48,097 bases of DNA from Oleiphilaceae bacterium (GTDB taxonomy: Bacteria; Pseudomonadota; Gammaproteobacteria; Pseudomonadales; Oleiphilaceae), in assembly GCA_018334495.1 (NCBI GenBank), contig JAGXLV010000016.1, positions 1 through 48,097 on the forward strand, in the 5' to 3' direction. A program made the translations under genes and the position numbers. Shown here piece by piece: positions 37,503 to 47,527 of this stretch. The stretch's first letter is position 1; each line of letters opens with the position of its first letter. The notes under the pieces were generated by a model. That model did not search any database, was not told the origin of the DNA, and was given only the letters and a program-made list of their open reading frames with translations.

Positions 37503-38444
37503 ATGAGGGAAGTCCACGTTGCAGTGGCCGTGGTTCGACGTGGTGGCAAGGTCCTGATCGCGCGCCGGCCGGATTTTGTGCACCAGGGCGGATTGCTGGA
37601 GTTTCCCGGCGGTAAAGTCGAAGCCAGTGAAACCGTCCAGCAGGCGCTGGTGCGGGAGCTTAAAGAAGAGACCGGACTGCTCATTCCCGAGGTGTCTTTG
37701 ACGCCCCTGATCGGCATTCGTCACGACTATGGTGACAAGCGGGTGTTTCTGGATGTTTGGGCAACGGATGCGGCGGTCGGTGAGCCGGAGGGCCTTGAAG
37801 GCCAGGCGCTTGGCTGGCGTGAGGCGGACTCTTTGCGGGACGAGGATTTCCCGGCCGCGAACCGGGCCATTATCCGCGCTGTGAAATTGCCTGGTCACTA
37901 TGCCATAACCGGCGCGTTCGGCGGGGTCCCTGACGGCCTCAGGCGCCTTGATCAGAGTCTGGCAGCCCACTCCCCCGCTTTGGTGGTCTTGCGGGCGCCA
38001 TGGCTCGGTAAGGCTGAGTACAGGGCGATGGCGCAAGAGGGTCGAGCCATTTGCGCGCGGCATCAGTCCCGGCTCGTCCTTCATGGCGAGAATGCAAGCG
38101 CTGAGCTGGCAGAGGCTTTTGCTGGCTGGCATCTGACCTGGGCGCAGGCTGTCCGGATGAAATCCCGGCCCATTGCAAAAAACCGCTGGCTGGCGGTTTC
38201 CTGTCACGATGAGCCGCAAATGGCCCATGCCCTGCGTCTGGACGCCGATTTTGTGACCCTGGGCCCAGTACAGGCCACCGCCAGTCATCCCGGCGCGCCC
38301 GCTCTGGGTTGGGCCGGCTTCCGCGCCCTGGCCTGGCACGCCACGCTGCCGGTCTATGCTCTCGGTGGGCTTGGCTTCAACGACCTGGATTATGCGAGAG
38401 AATGCGGTGCCCAGGGCATCGCTGGTATTGGAAACTGGTGGTAA
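37503..38444 (+). CDS. Nudix (MutT-like) hydrolase fused to a ThiE/TenI-like domain
   Basis: The 313-residue protein has two domains. Residues 1 to about 130 are a MutT-type Nudix hydrolase that probably cleans oxidised nucleotides such as 8-oxo-dGTP; the Nudix box is complete from Gly37 to Leu59, with REL at 51-53 and EE at 55-56. Residues of about 140-313 resemble thiamine phosphate synthase (ThiE/TenI barrel), ending LYALGGLGFNDL-like sequence (YALGGLGFNDL), but the usual phosphate-binding TPTK reads TASH, so thiamine synthesis is doubtful. The fusion is known from Pseudomonas-type genomes near argJ and secA; the role of the second domain is unknown. The start at 37503, 4 bases after argJ, gives the expected N-terminus. 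Confidence 0.9.
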   Translation: MREVHVAVAVVRRGGKVLIARRPDFVHQGGLLEFPGGKVEASETVQQALVRELKEETGLLIPEVSLTPLIGIRHDYGDKRVFLDVWATDAAVGEPEGLEGQALGWREADSLRDEDFPAANRAIIRAVKLPGHYAITGAFGGVPDGLRRLDQSLAAHSPALVVLRAPWLGKAEYRAMAQEGRAICARHQSRLVLHGENASAELAEAFAGWHLTWAQAVRMKSRPIAKNRWLAVSCHDEPQMAHALRLDADFVTLGPVQATASHPGAPALGWAGFRALAWHATLPVYALGGLGFNDLDYARECGAQGIAGIGNWW

Positions 38445-38502
38445 GCGCATTTTCTGATATGGTGGTTCCTATCTTTTCACTGGGAAATCATCAGGAGCGG
38501 CT

Positions 38503-38979
38503 GTGAGCGAACTGACTCATCTGGATGACACAGGTGCCGCCCGAATGGTAGATGTGTCGGACAAAACGACCACCACGCGGGAGGCGCGGGCAGAGGCCTT
38601 CATATGCATGGCGCCGGAAACCCTGGACATGATCATCGAAGGCGAACACCCGAAAGGCGATGTACTGGCCGTGGCTCGGGTGGCAGGCATTATGGCCGCC
38701 AAGAAAACCCACGATCTCATCCCCTTGTGCCACGCCTTGAACTTGAGTTCAGTGACGGTCACTATGACACCGTGTCGGGATCCGGTATCCATCCACATCG
38801 AAACCCGATGCAAGCTTGCCGGCCAGACCGGTGTCGAGATGGAAGCCCTGACGGCCGCCTCGATAGCCGCCCTGACTCTGTACGATATGTGTAAAGCGGT
38901 CGATCGCGGAATGGCTATCGAGCATGTGCGTTTGTTGGAAAAGAAAGGGGGTCGCAGTGGGCATTGGCAAGCATCCTGA
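38503..38979 (+). CDS. moaC: Cyclic pyranopterin monophosphate synthase MoaC
   Basis: MoaC works with MoaA to turn GTP into cyclic pyranopterin monophosphate, the first molybdenum-cofactor intermediate. The 158-residue protein has [22 protein letters not shown] (about 46-67), [13 protein letters not shown] (72-84), and the active-site Asp128 and Lys131 in [10 protein letters not shown]. The GTG start is preceded by AGGAG. It overlaps nothing upstream (58-base gap) and runs 17 bases ahead of the moaA start, so the two are cotranscribed. I see no molybdenum-cofactor riboswitch, and the gap is too short for one. Confidence 0.97.
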   Translation: MSELTHLDDTGAARMVDVSDKTTTTREARAEAFICMAPETLDMIIEGEHPKGDVLAVARVAGIMAAKKTHDLIPLCHALNLSSVTVTMTPCRDPVSIHIETRCKLAGQTGVEMEALTAASIAALTLYDMCKAVDRGMAIEHVRLLEKKGGRSGHWQAS

Positions 38980-38995
38980 TGATAGCCTGGAGGTG

Positions 38996-40003
38996 ATGAA
39001 CCCGCAGCCTCTGATCGATAATTTTGGGCGGGAAATTAATTATGTCCGGATATCGGTGACTGACCGCTGCGATTTTCGTTGTGTCTACTGTATGTCGGAA
39101 GAGATGACTTTCCTGCCCAAGGCCCAGACCCTGTCGTTGGAGGAAATTCTCGTTCTGGCCCGGAATCTGGTGGCCTGCGGTGTGACTAAAATCCGGCTTA
39201 CGGGGGGCGAGCCTCTGGTTCGCTCGGGTGTGGTCGGCCTGGTCAAATCGATCCGTGAGCTTCCAGGTCTGAAAGAGCTGTGCATGACCACCAACGGCAG
39301 TCGGTTACAGGATTTGGCGGCGCCGCTGAAAAACGCGGGGCTGGACAGGCTTAATATCAGCCTCGACAGCCTGGACGCCGATCGCTTTCGCGAGCTTACC
39401 CGAACGGGTCGGCTGGGGCAGGTTTTGGCGGGTATTAGCGCAGCGCGCGCGGCGGGATTTGAGCACACCAAGCTTAATGCCGTCATTCTTCGTGGTCGCA
39501 ATGACGACGAGGTACTGCCGCTGGTCGACTATGCCCTGGAAAATCAGCTGGATCTCAGTTTTATTGAAGAAATGCCGCTGGGTGTTATTACCGAACACAG
39601 TCGCGCCGAGGCTTTCATTGCCAGTGAAGAGCTCCGGACGATCATAGGCTCGCGCTACCCGTTGCAGCCTGCCGCCGACGTAACCGGCGGGCCTTCCCGC
39701 TATTACCGGATTCCCGGCCACAACAACCGCATTGGTTTTATTTCCCCTCACAGTCATAACTTCTGCGGTGACTGCAACCGGGTAAGGGTCACGACGGAAG
39801 GGCGGCTTCTTCTCTGTCTGGGTAATGAACACTCATTGGATTTACGTTCCGTGCTGCGCGAGGGCGATCAGAGCGAGGCTGCAGTGGATGCAAGAGTGCA
39901 GGTTGCGCTGCATCAAGCCATGACGATAAAACCGGAAAAGCATCACTTCAACCTGGATGAAGAGCCTCAGGTTTTGCGTTTCATGAGCGCGACAGGCGGC
40001 TAG
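38996..40003 (+). CDS. moaA: GTP 3',8-cyclase MoaA
   Basis: MoaA is a radical-SAM enzyme that rearranges GTP to 3',8-cyclo-GTP. From the ATG at 38996, which follows GGAGGTG, the protein has 335 residues. The SAM cluster ligands are Cys25, Cys29 and Cys32 (CDFRCVYC), the GTP-binding second cluster uses Cys257, Cys260 and Cys274, and the protein ends in the conserved Gly-Gly needed for activity. GGEPLVR lies near residue 75. The longer reading frame starting inside moaC is not used. No moaB, moaD or moaE is in the window. Confidence 0.97.
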   Translation: MNPQPLIDNFGREINYVRISVTDRCDFRCVYCMSEEMTFLPKAQTLSLEEILVLARNLVACGVTKIRLTGGEPLVRSGVVGLVKSIRELPGLKELCMTTNGSRLQDLAAPLKNAGLDRLNISLDSLDADRFRELTRTGRLGQVLAGISAARAAGFEHTKLNAVILRGRNDDEVLPLVDYALENQLDLSFIEEMPLGVITEHSRAEAFIASEELRTIIGSRYPLQPAADVTGGPSRYYRIPGHNNRIGFISPHSHNFCGDCNRVRVTTEGRLLLCLGNEHSLDLRSVLREGDQSEAAVDARVQVALHQAMTIKPEKHHFNLDEEPQVLRFMSATGG

Positions 40004-40186
40004 GGCTCTCTAAAAACCACTGCTACGGCCTGATTCTTCTCCTGGCCGATCCGCATTCCATTGGTTTTCGTACCCTGTGCTGCTGAGGTAATGATCCGCG
40101 CAAGGCTCGACGACCGAATGAAATTACGTCCGGGCGTCGGGTTCTGTTAAAATGCGCGGCCCGCTAATTTGACACGAGGGAATGCT

Positions 40187-40801
40187 GTGGTCGTCCGTTA
40201 CATCCAGACCTGTCGATTGCCCACACCTTTTGGTGTGTTCGACATGCACGGATTCGAGGAAATAGAATCCGGCAAGGAACATATCGCATTGACGCTGGGT
40301 GCTCTGGAAGATCCCGAACCCATGTTGGCCAGGACCCATTCGGAGTGCCTGACTGGCGACGCGCTTTACAGCATGCGCTGTGACTGCGGTTATCAGCTTG
40401 AAGAGGCCTTGCGTTTGATCGCGCGCGAAGGGCGCGGGATCCTTCTGTACCTTCGTCAGGAAGGCCGTGGTATCGGCTTGCTCAACAAGATCCGGGCCTA
40501 TAATCTGCAGGATCAGGGCGCCGACACGGTGGAAGCCAATGAACGGCTGGGCTTTGCTGCGGATCTTCGCGATTATGCCATGTGCCGCGATATGCTCGAC
40601 CATCTGGGCATCAAGGGCCTGCGTTTGATGACCAACAACCCGCGCAAGGTTAGCGCCCTGACGGAGCTGGGTATAAACATTGCCGAGCGGGTGGCGATCC
40701 ATGTCGGTCGTAATCCCCATAACGAATCTTATCTGGCCACCAAGCAAGCCAAGTTGGGTCATATGATGGAAACCCACCAGGACGACGATCCAGCCATGTA
40801 A
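40187..40801 (+). CDS. ribA: GTP cyclohydrolase II
   Basis: RibA opens the imidazole ring of GTP in the first step of riboflavin synthesis. From the GTG at 40187, with GAGGG six bases upstream, it has 204 residues. The zinc ligands Cys54, Cys65 and Cys67 (HSECLTG, MRCDCG) stand at the same positions as in E. coli, and [14 protein letters not shown] and [10 protein letters not shown] follow. It is a single-domain enzyme without the RibB domain of fused forms. The 183 bases upstream show no FMN riboswitch. It is convergent to dxs, 39 bases away, with no clear terminator between them. Confidence 0.95.
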   Translation: MVVRYIQTCRLPTPFGVFDMHGFEEIESGKEHIALTLGALEDPEPMLARTHSECLTGDALYSMRCDCGYQLEEALRLIAREGRGILLYLRQEGRGIGLLNKIRAYNLQDQGADTVEANERLGFAADLRDYAMCRDMLDHLGIKGLRLMTNNPRKVSALTELGINIAERVAIHVGRNPHNESYLATKQAKLGHMMETHQDDDPAM

Positions 40802-40840
40802 TGCCGGCACTGGCGTGCTTCCCGGAAATCGCGAATTCGT

Positions 40841-42775
40841 TCAGGGCAGTGCTTTGAGGGATTCGTGTTTCCGCATCCGTTCAGTTCGCTGGCGGATGCT
40901 GGCAAGCATGCCGGCGCTATCAAGACCGCAATCCGCCAGCAACTCCGCATGTTTGCCGTGATCGATGAACCGGTCCGGCAGTCCCAGGTTCAGAATCGGG
41001 ATCACCACCCCCTGACTGTTCAGAAATTCTGAAACCGCGCTCCCTGCGCCGCCGGCAATGGCATTCTCCTCCAGCGTCACCAGCAGTTCATGTTTGTTCG
41101 CCAATTCCAGAATCAGGGCCTGGTCAAGAGGCTTCGCAAAGCGCATATCGGCGACCGTAGCGCCCAGTGATTCGGCTGCCTCCAGCGCCGGGGCGAGCAG
41201 GGTGCCGAAGTTAAGAATCGCTACCCCGGTGCCATCGCGAATTTTCCGCCCCTTGCCGATAGTCATGGCTGTCAGACGCTGCTCGACGATGGCGCCCGGG
41301 CCCGTGCCGCGAGGATAGCGCACGGCGGCCGGGCCCTCGTAAAGCAAGCCGGTCTGCAGCAGCTGTCGGGTCTCGTTTTCATCTGACGGGCACATGACCA
41401 CCAGATTGGGAATGCAGCGCAGGTAACTCAGGTCAAAGGCGCCAGCATGGGTGGGGCCGTCTTCGCCGACCAGGCCTGCGCGATCAATTGCGAAAAGCAC
41501 ATCCAGGTTCTGTATCGCAACGTCGTGGATCAGTTGATCATACGCCCGTTGCAGGAAGGTGGAGTAGATCGCCACCACCGGTTTGGCACCATCGCAGGCG
41601 AGGCCGGCGGCCAGGGTTACAGAGTGCTGTTCGGCGATGGCAACATCAAAATAACGGTCCGGAAAGCGTTGACTGAAAGCCATCAGGTCTGAACCCTCGG
41701 ACATGGCCGGGGTGATGCCGACAACCCGTTCGTCCTGTTCCGCAATGTCGCAAAGCCACTGGCCGAAAATATTGGCGTACTTCGGTTTTTTGGGTTTGGC
41801 GGCTTCCGGTGCTGGCTTGACCGGCGGTACCGGCTCAATTTTATTGATGGCGTGGTAACCGACAGGATCCGCTTCCGCCTGGGCAAAGCCCTTGCCTTTC
41901 TTGGTCACCACATGAAGAAATTGCGGGCCGTCCAACTCGCGGATGTTTTCCAGCGTTTCCACCAGCAGGGGCAGGTCGTGACCATCAATGGGACCGATGT
42001 AATTAAAGCCCAGTTCCTCAAAAAGCGTACCGGGGGAAATCATGCCCTTGAAGTGCTCTTCGGTTTTTCGGGCGAAGGCCATCAGGTTGGGGGCCGCTTG
42101 CAGCACGCGTTTACTGCCATCGCGCACCTGGTTATAGGTGCGGCTGGCCAGTAGTTTGGCAAAATAGTTGGAGAGTCCGCCCACATTATGGGAGATGGAC
42201 ATGTCGTTGTCGTTGAGGATGACCAACAGGTCGGCCCGGATGTGCCCCGCGTGGTTCAAGGCTTCGAAGGCCATGCCAGCGGTCATGGCGCCGTCGCCGA
42301 TGACGGCGATGCTCTTGCGGGCCGCCTGCTGCATACGTGAGGCGATTGCCATGCCTAAAGCGGCACTGATGGATGTGCTTGAGTGGCCCACCCCAAAAGT
42401 GTCGTAATGACTCTCTGCCCGTTTCGGGAAACCGGCGAGGCCGCCTTGCTTGCGTATGCTGCTCATGCGATCGCGGCGTCCGGTGAGGATCTTGTGGGGG
42501 TAGGCCTGGTGGCCCACATCCCAGACCAGGCGGTCCTCCGGGGTATTGAAGACGTAATGCAGAGCCACCGTCAGTTCAAGGACACCCAGGCCGGCACCAA
42601 AATGGCCACCGGTCTGCCCGACTGACCAGAGCAGATAGGCACGGAGTTCGCGGGCCAATTGCGGAAGCCGGTCGTTGGACAGCAGGCGAAGTTCGGCCGG
42701 GCTGTTGACCTGGTCCAACAGTGGGGTGTTGGGCTGCTGCACCGGGATTTCCTTGAAAATATATGTGTCCTGCAT
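40841..42775 (-). CDS. dxs: 1-deoxy-D-xylulose-5-phosphate synthase
   Basis: Dxs condenses pyruvate and glyceraldehyde 3-phosphate, using thiamine diphosphate, to start the MEP isoprenoid pathway. The 644-residue transketolase-like protein has [17 protein letters not shown] (85-101), the thiamine-binding GDGAMTAG (160-167) with NDN (188-190), and the pyrimidine-domain [15 protein letters not shown] further on. It follows ispA on the minus strand with a gap of 104 bases that carries its own promoter candidate, so expression may be partly independent of ispA. Confidence 0.97.
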   Translation of the reverse strand: MQDTYIFKEIPVQQPNTPLLDQVNSPAELRLLSNDRLPQLARELRAYLLWSVGQTGGHFGAGLGVLELTVALHYVFNTPEDRLVWDVGHQAYPHKILTGRRDRMSSIRKQGGLAGFPKRAESHYDTFGVGHSSTSISAALGMAIASRMQQAARKSIAVIGDGAMTAGMAFEALNHAGHIRADLLVILNDNDMSISHNVGGLSNYFAKLLASRTYNQVRDGSKRVLQAAPNLMAFARKTEEHFKGMISPGTLFEELGFNYIGPIDGHDLPLLVETLENIRELDGPQFLHVVTKKGKGFAQAEADPVGYHAINKIEPVPPVKPAPEAAKPKKPKYANIFGQWLCDIAEQDERVVGITPAMSEGSDLMAFSQRFPDRYFDVAIAEQHSVTLAAGLACDGAKPVVAIYSTFLQRAYDQLIHDVAIQNLDVLFAIDRAGLVGEDGPTHAGAFDLSYLRCIPNLVVMCPSDENETRQLLQTGLLYEGPAAVRYPRGTGPGAIVEQRLTAMTIGKGRKIRDGTGVAILNFGTLLAPALEAAESLGATVADMRFAKPLDQALILELANKHELLVTLEENAIAGGAGSAVSEFLNSQGVVIPILNLGLPDRFIDHGKHAELLADCGLDSAGMLASIRQRTERMRKHESLKALP

Positions 42776-42831
42776 CAGCTCACGGTCTTTTCCAGCGGGT
42801 TCATGGTGGATTTGACGTCACTCAGAACCGT

Positions 42832-42837
42832 ATTATA
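42832..42837 (-). promoter_or_regulatory. Candidate -10 element of a dxs promoter
   Basis: On the minus strand this reads TATAAT, a perfect consensus, about 57 bases before the dxs start. The matching -35 is weak. Transcription would begin near 42825. Confidence 0.5.
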
Positions 42838-42841
42838 AGGG

Positions 42842-42868
42842 ATTGAGTCTGCCACTTTCACACTCAAT
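42842..42868. promoter_or_regulatory. Inverted repeat over the dxs -35 region
   Basis: ATTGAGT (42842-42848) and ACTCAAT (42862-42868) are perfect 7-base arms with a 13-base spacer, immediately upstream of the dxs -10. It may be an operator, or the hairpin of a weak ispA terminator. Confidence 0.35.
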
Positions 42869-42879
42869 GCGGCCGGTTT

Positions 42880-43779
42880 TCAATGGGTGCGGGCTGCGAC
42901 AAAATCAGCTATTTCTCTCAGGGCGTCCGCTTCCGGACCAAAATCGGCCAGGCTGCCCCGGGCATCCTGCAAGAGCCGGGTCAGGTGATGCCGGGCGCCA
43001 TCAACTCCCAGCAAAGAGGGATAGGTCGGTTTCGCGCGGGCCGCATCGGATCCCCTGGGTTTGCCGATAACGACCGTTTCGCCTTCAACATCCAACAGGT
43101 CGTCCTGAACCTGGAAGGCCAGGCCCAGTGCCCTGGCGTAATCACTCAGGGCCTCCAGCCGCTCTTGTGCTACGTGCTGTGATGTCAGAGCGCCAAGCAT
43201 CACGCTGGCTTCAATCAGCGCGCCCGTTTTACGCCGGTGCATGGTTTCCAGCTCCGCAATGGCCAGGTCCTGGCCGACAGCAGCCAGATCAATCGCCTGG
43301 CCGCCGACCATGCCACTATGACCGCTGGCACGGCTCAGGGTCCGGATCATGCGTAAAAGCACATTGTCGGACAGGCCCGGCGACTCACTAAGCCACTCGA
43401 AGGCCAATGCCTGCAGGGCGTCCCCGGCCAAAACCGCGATGGCCTCCCCGTAGGCAATGTGAGTTGTGGCGCGGCCGCGTCGCAGGTCATCGTCATCCAT
43501 GGCCGGAAGATCGTCATGAATCAGCGAATAAGCGTGAATCAATTCGACGGCACAGGCGGGGACCAAGGCTTTGTCTTTGTCTTGGCCGACGGCCAGCGCG
43601 GCGCCCAGGCACAGCGCTGGCCGTATCCGCTTGCCGCCGCCAAGAACACTGTAAGCCATGGCTTCGGACAGGGTGTCGCCGGCCCTGGAGGTTGTCAGCC
43701 GCGACCTCAGTTCCGCTTCAATGCGAACCCGACAGGCTTCAAGAAAATCCGTTTCGGTGGCGGTCACGGTTGTTGTCAT
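42880..43779 (-). CDS. ispA: Polyprenyl (farnesyl) diphosphate synthase
   Basis: IspA makes farnesyl diphosphate, the precursor of ubiquinone and undecaprenyl phosphate. From the ATG at 43779 the protein has 299 residues, the normal length; the ATG overlaps the xseB stop (ATGA). The first aspartate-rich motif, DDLPAMDDDD (89-98), and the second, FQVQDDLLD, bind the magnesium-diphosphate groups, and GGGKRIRP (47-54) is typical of the short-chain family. The longer frame, which reaches into xseB, is not supported. Chain length (C15 against C10 or C20) is inferred from context. Confidence 0.96.
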   Translation of the reverse strand: MTTTVTATETDFLEACRVRIEAELRSRLTTSRAGDTLSEAMAYSVLGGGKRIRPALCLGAALAVGQDKDKALVPACAVELIHAYSLIHDDLPAMDDDDLRRGRATTHIAYGEAIAVLAGDALQALAFEWLSESPGLSDNVLLRMIRTLSRASGHSGMVGGQAIDLAAVGQDLAIAELETMHRRKTGALIEASVMLGALTSQHVAQERLEALSDYARALGLAFQVQDDLLDVEGETVVIGKPRGSDAARAKPTYPSLLGVDGARHHLTRLLQDARGSLADFGPEADALREIADFVAARTH

Positions 43780-44030
43780 TCCGGTTTGTCGGGGCTGAAA
43801 GGTTGTGTCTGAAGACTGCCGTCGCCGCTCTGAATCAGCTGTTCTACCCTTTGTTCTGCTGTTTTGAGTGACTGCTGACATTCACGGGTGAGTTTGACGC
43901 CCCGTTCAAAAGCCCCCAGAGACTGCTCCAGTGACAATTCGCCCTGTTCCAGATCTCGTACCAGAGTCTCCAGTTCATTGAGGGATTTTTCAAAGTCCGC
44001 AATGGACGTTGTGCTGGTCTGCTCGGCCAT
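43776..44030 (-). CDS. xseB: Exodeoxyribonuclease VII small subunit
   Basis: XseB is the small helical subunit that coats the XseA core of exonuclease VII. The 84-residue product, from the ATG at 44030 with GGAGG upstream, has the family pattern FEKSLNELETLVRDLEQGELSLEQSL followed by a second helix. A frame 43 residues longer is open upstream but has no family support. The order xseB-ispA-dxs is conserved in gammaproteobacteria. xseA is not in the window. Confidence 0.95.
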   Translation of the reverse strand: MAEQTSTTSIADFEKSLNELETLVRDLEQGELSLEQSLGAFERGVKLTRECQQSLKTAEQRVEQLIQSGDGSLQTQPFSPDKPE

Positions 44031-44068
44031 GATGGCGGGCCTCCGACGATGCAACGGATTTATCGACC

Positions 44069-44077
44069 AGTATATCA
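44069..44077 (-). promoter_or_regulatory. Extended -10 promoter of xseB-ispA-dxs
   Basis: Read on the minus strand this is TGATATACT: a TATACT hexamer preceded by the TGn extension, which can compensate for the weak -35 (TCTGTT, 17-base spacer). The start would be near 44062, about 32 bases before xseB. Confidence 0.5.
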
Positions 44078-44199
44078 GAGCGGGGGTGTTAAACAGACCA
44101 AAGACCGGCCGGCAGTAAACACTTCTTTCAAAAGCCGGGGTGAAGCGCAGTAAAAGCATCGCTCACCAAAATACAGGCCTCACAGGTTCGGCAGACGTC

Positions 44200-44973
44200 T
44201 CAAGCCCTTGCACGCCACTGAAAACTGATTTGTGCCCCCGGTTGTCCCCACGGGCCCCAGGCCTGTTCCGTCACCCGCACCCAGCCGTCTTTGTGGACAG
44301 TGACAATGGTGGTGGCGCGAGTGCCGTAATCCTGGCTGCGAATAAATGCCGGCGACAGGAAACGCTCGGTTTCCAGTCCAACACCGGTATCCGGTAGTAG
44401 GTGATCCGGTGCGGGGGTGTCATCCCGCAATGTGTCGATAAGGGCCTGGTGCAGGGGCTCGGCACCCCGGGTACCTTCCTGCGAAATTACCTGGTGGCAG
44501 GATTGGCGAAGTTTTATCAGCTTGGGCCAGGGGCTCTGGAGTAAATGATTGCTGACGCCATACAAGCCGCGATGGAGGTGACGGCCCGGGTGGGTGTCCC
44601 GGTTACTGAAATGCCAGCCACTACTGACGTTCATATCAAGGAGGTTAAAACCGCCAAATCGATGGCGTTCTTCGCGTAGTTCGGCGTCCAGTCTGTTCCG
44701 GTCGGTGGACAGGGCGCGCAAAGGCAGTTCGCCACGGCTTTTCCAGCCCGGTTCTTCGATGCCGTCCCGGACGTTGGTAACCGCTGTCACTTCACCCGCC
44801 GGATTAACAGCCAGCCAGGTGCCACCCGAGCGGTCGTCCTTTCCGGCGAGAACCTCCGGGTTTTGCCACCAGTGCATCGGCGAGGTGGGGCGCTGGTAAA
44901 ACTCGTCGCGGTTGGCGGCCACCACGAGAGGGTAATCCGAATGTTGACCCAGGGCTGCAAGGATAAGGCACAT
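44200..44973 (-). CDS. NRDE/TANGO2-family protein
   Basis: The 257-residue protein belongs to the NRDE family, related to eukaryotic TANGO2 and, more distantly, to N-terminal-nucleophile hydrolases. It begins Met-Cys, so removal of the Met would expose Cys2 as the possible nucleophile, and carries the name-giving AANRDE (19-24), GGTWLAVN and VTNVRDG blocks. TANGO2 homologues have been linked to heme handling, but the function here is unknown. It lies 169 bases upstream of xseB on the same strand and is divergent from the TSUP transporter gene. Confidence 0.88.
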   Translation of the reverse strand: MCLILAALGQHSDYPLVVAANRDEFYQRPTSPMHWWQNPEVLAGKDDRSGGTWLAVNPAGEVTAVTNVRDGIEEPGWKSRGELPLRALSTDRNRLDAELREERHRFGGFNLLDMNVSSGWHFSNRDTHPGRHLHRGLYGVSNHLLQSPWPKLIKLRQSCHQVISQEGTRGAEPLHQALIDTLRDDTPAPDHLLPDTGVGLETERFLSPAFIRSQDYGTRATTIVTVHKDGWVRVTEQAWGPWGQPGAQISFQWRARA

Positions 44974-45069
44974 GATGGAATCCGTTAGTGAGCGGTTAGT
45001 GGAGGTGCTATTAGCCTGCTTGCATGTGTATCATAACAGCCTTCGTTTTTAACCCGGTCGCCTGGTGCC

Positions 45070-45864
45070 ATGTCGATAGCCCTGATGTTTGCCGTGTATC
45101 TCGCTCTTGGCTCTGTTGCCGGCGTGCTCGCTGGGCTATTCGGCATCGGCGGTGGCCTGGTGATCGTACCGATTCTGATCCTGGCTTTTGATTTTCAGGG
45201 TATCAGCCCGGCCATTGCCACGCATCTGGCGGTCGGGACCTCGCTGGCAACCATCGTTTTCACCTCAATCAGCTCGATACGTTCTCATCACGTCAGGCAG
45301 GGGGTGCGCTGGGAAATCTTCCGACCCATGGTCACCGGCATTGTCATTGGTGCCGCGCTCGGGGCCTGGACCGCCTCCCTGATGGCTGGAGAGTTTTTGC
45401 AAACGGTGATTGGCGTGTTTGTGATGCTCGTGGCCTTGAAGATGTTTTTAGAGCTGAATCCCAAACCCGGGCGGGCGGTGCCCGGTAAAATCGGCCTTGG
45501 GGCGGCAGGTACGGGCATTGGCTGGGCGTCCGCTATTTTCGGCATCGGCGGAGGCACACTGACCGTGCCGTTTCTCAATTGGTGCAATGTCCGCATGCAG
45601 CAGGCCGTCGGCACGTCGGCGGCCTGCGGTTTGCCAATCGCTTTGGCGGGCGCGACGGTCAATGGTCTCACCGGCTGGCAAAATCCGGCCTTGCCGGATT
45701 ACAGTCTGGGTTTCATCTACCTGCCCGCGCTTTTGGGCATTGTGCTGACCAGCGTGGTGATGGCCCGTTACGGGGCCGAACTGGCCCACCGCCTTGACGC
45801 CCGGTGGCTCAAACGCTTTTTCGCCCTGCTACTGCTGGTCGTGGGTATCCGTTTTCTCATTTGA
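45070..45864 (+). CDS. TSUP (TauE/SafE) family membrane transporter
   Basis: This 264-residue membrane protein has seven to eight predicted helices in two similar halves. Each half carries the glycine-rich family signature: GLFGIGGGLVIVPILIL (about 22-38) and AIFGIGGGTLTVPFLNW (about 155-171). Known members export sulfite, sulfoacetate or other organic anions; the substrate here cannot be told. It precedes lgt by 19 bases and probably belongs to a TSUP-lgt-thyA operon, an arrangement seen in related genomes. Confidence 0.92.
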   Translation: MSIALMFAVYLALGSVAGVLAGLFGIGGGLVIVPILILAFDFQGISPAIATHLAVGTSLATIVFTSISSIRSHHVRQGVRWEIFRPMVTGIVIGAALGAWTASLMAGEFLQTVIGVFVMLVALKMFLELNPKPGRAVPGKIGLGAAGTGIGWASAIFGIGGGTLTVPFLNWCNVRMQQAVGTSAACGLPIALAGATVNGLTGWQNPALPDYSLGFIYLPALLGIVLTSVVMARYGAELAHRLDARWLKRFFALLLLVVGIRFLI

Positions 45865-45883
45865 TCATTGAAGAGCCTTCTTG

Positions 45884-46672
45884 ATGCTTAAACATCCCGA
45901 GTTTGATCCGGTTGCCATTTCCCTGGGACCCATAAAAATCCACTGGTACGGCCTGACCTATCTGGTGGGGTTCCTAGTGGGCTGGTGGCTCGGCCGCCTG
46001 CGCACCCGCAAGCCCTGGTCGCCCCTGACCGAGGAACAGATGGGTGATCTGCTGTTTTATATTGCCATCGGTGTCATTCTCGGTGGCCGTTTTGGCTATG
46101 TCGTCTTCTACAACTTCGATCAGTTTCTGGCGGACCCGCTCTGGCTCTTGCGGGTGTGGGAAGGCGGCATGGCTTTTCATGGCGGTCTGATTGGCGTGTT
46201 ACTGGCCATGTGGTGGTTCGGCCGCAAGATCGACCGGACCTTTTTCCAGATTGCCGACTTCGTGGCGCCCCTGGTGCCGGTTGGGCTGGGTGCCGGTCGC
46301 ATCGGTAACTTTATCAATGGCGAACTCTGGGGCAAGCCCACGGATGTGCCCTGGGGTATGGTTTTCCCCCAGGCGCCGGACGCACTGGCGCGGCACCCTT
46401 CCCAGTTGTACCAGTTCGCCCTGGAAGGCGTTTTGCTCTTCGTCCTGCTGTGGTGGTTCTCCGCCAAACCGAGACCCCGCATGGCGGTCAGCGGGCTCTT
46501 CCTGACCCTTTACGGTGTTTTCCGGTTTGTCGTTGAATTTTTCCGGCAACCCGACCCGCAACTGGGTTACCTGGCGTTCGACTGGCTGACCATGGGGCAG
46601 GTACTGTCGTTCCCCATGATTGTCATTGGCGCCGGAATGATTGCGTACGCCTACAGGAGAAACCCGCAGTGA
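45884..46672 (+). CDS. lgt: Prolipoprotein diacylglyceryl transferase
   Basis: Lgt moves a diacylglyceryl group from phosphatidylglycerol to the lipobox cysteine of prolipoproteins, such as LpoA encoded in this window. The product (262 residues from the ATG at 45884; a TTG three bases earlier is also in frame) has about seven membrane helices. Catalytic elements are the HGG block with His99, corresponding to E. coli His103, and the signature [13 protein letters not shown] (138-150) with Arg139, corresponding to Arg143. Its stop overlaps the thyA GTG start. Confidence 0.97.
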   Translation: MLKHPEFDPVAISLGPIKIHWYGLTYLVGFLVGWWLGRLRTRKPWSPLTEEQMGDLLFYIAIGVILGGRFGYVVFYNFDQFLADPLWLLRVWEGGMAFHGGLIGVLLAMWWFGRKIDRTFFQIADFVAPLVPVGLGAGRIGNFINGELWGKPTDVPWGMVFPQAPDALARHPSQLYQFALEGVLLFVLLWWFSAKPRPRMAVSGLFLTLYGVFRFVVEFFRQPDPQLGYLAFDWLTMGQVLSFPMIVIGAGMIAYAYRRNPQ

Positions 46673-47508
46673 AAACCTATCTGGACTTAATGAAAGACGT
46701 GGTGGAAAACGGCAAAGACCGGGGCGACCGGACCGGTGTGGGTACCCGTTCCGTTTTCGGTCGTCAGGTACGGTTTGATCTGGCCGACGGCTTTCCCCTG
46801 GTAACCACCAAAAAAATCCACTTGCGCAGCATCATTTATGAGTTGCTCTGGTTTTTGAAGGGCTCGACGGATAACCGTTGGCTCCAGGAGCGCAAGGTCA
46901 AAATCTGGAACGAATGGGCGCTGGAAAATGGCGACCTTGGTCCGATCTATGGCAAGCAGTGGCGCAGCTGGCAATGCCCTGACGGCAGCACGGTGGATCA
47001 GATCCGCGAGGTGATTCAGCAGATCCGCACCAAGCCCATGTCCCGGCGCCTGATCGTGTCCGCCTGGAATCCGGCTGAGCTTCCGGACGAGTCGCTCGGT
47101 CCCCAGGCCAACGTGGAGGCCGGGCGCATGGCTTTGGCGCCTTGTCATTGTCTGTTTCAGTTCTATGTGGCGGACGGGCGGTTGTCCTGCCAGCTGTATC
47201 AGCGCAGCGCCGATCTGTTTCTGGGTGTGCCTTTCAATATCGCCTCCTACGCGCTGTTGACCCACATGATTGCCCAGCAGTGCGATCTGGAGGCAGGGGA
47301 ATTTGTTCACACCTTCGGCGACTGTCACCTTTACCAGAACCATCTGACCGACGATATCGTCTTCGAACAGCTAAAGCGTGAACCCGGACCGCTGCCGAAG
47401 CTGGTGATCAAGCGAAAGCCTGAGTCGATCTTCGAGTATGAACTGGAAGACTTCGAGTTCGAGGGTTATGAGCCGCATCCTGTGATTAGAGCGCCTATCG
47501 CGATTTGA
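46669..47508 (+). CDS. thyA: Thymidylate synthase
   Basis: ThyA methylates dUMP to dTMP with methylene-tetrahydrofolate, releasing dihydrofolate, which FolA (next gene) reduces. The 279-residue protein shows [12 protein letters not shown] (20-31), [14 protein letters not shown] (42-55), the nucleophile Cys159 in [29 protein letters not shown] and the C-terminal [10 protein letters not shown]. It is 15 residues longer than the E. coli enzyme, mainly because of an insert of about 13 residues ([15 protein letters not shown] region, 139-153) just before the nucleophile, as in some other gammaproteobacterial forms. The start is a GTG overlapping lgt (GTGA). Confidence 0.97.
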   Translation: MKTYLDLMKDVVENGKDRGDRTGVGTRSVFGRQVRFDLADGFPLVTTKKIHLRSIIYELLWFLKGSTDNRWLQERKVKIWNEWALENGDLGPIYGKQWRSWQCPDGSTVDQIREVIQQIRTKPMSRRLIVSAWNPAELPDESLGPQANVEAGRMALAPCHCLFQFYVADGRLSCQLYQRSADLFLGVPFNIASYALLTHMIAQQCDLEAGEFVHTFGDCHLYQNHLTDDIVFEQLKREPGPLPKLVIKRKPESIFEYELEDFEFEGYEPHPVIRAPIAI

Positions 47509-47527
47509 CCGAGAGCTTTCGAGAGGC

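Noticed and set aside
40004..40186. Possible FMN riboswitch upstream of ribA
   Set aside because: The conserved FMN-aptamer blocks are not seen and the gap is short. Such switches usually precede ribB or rib operons in this group.
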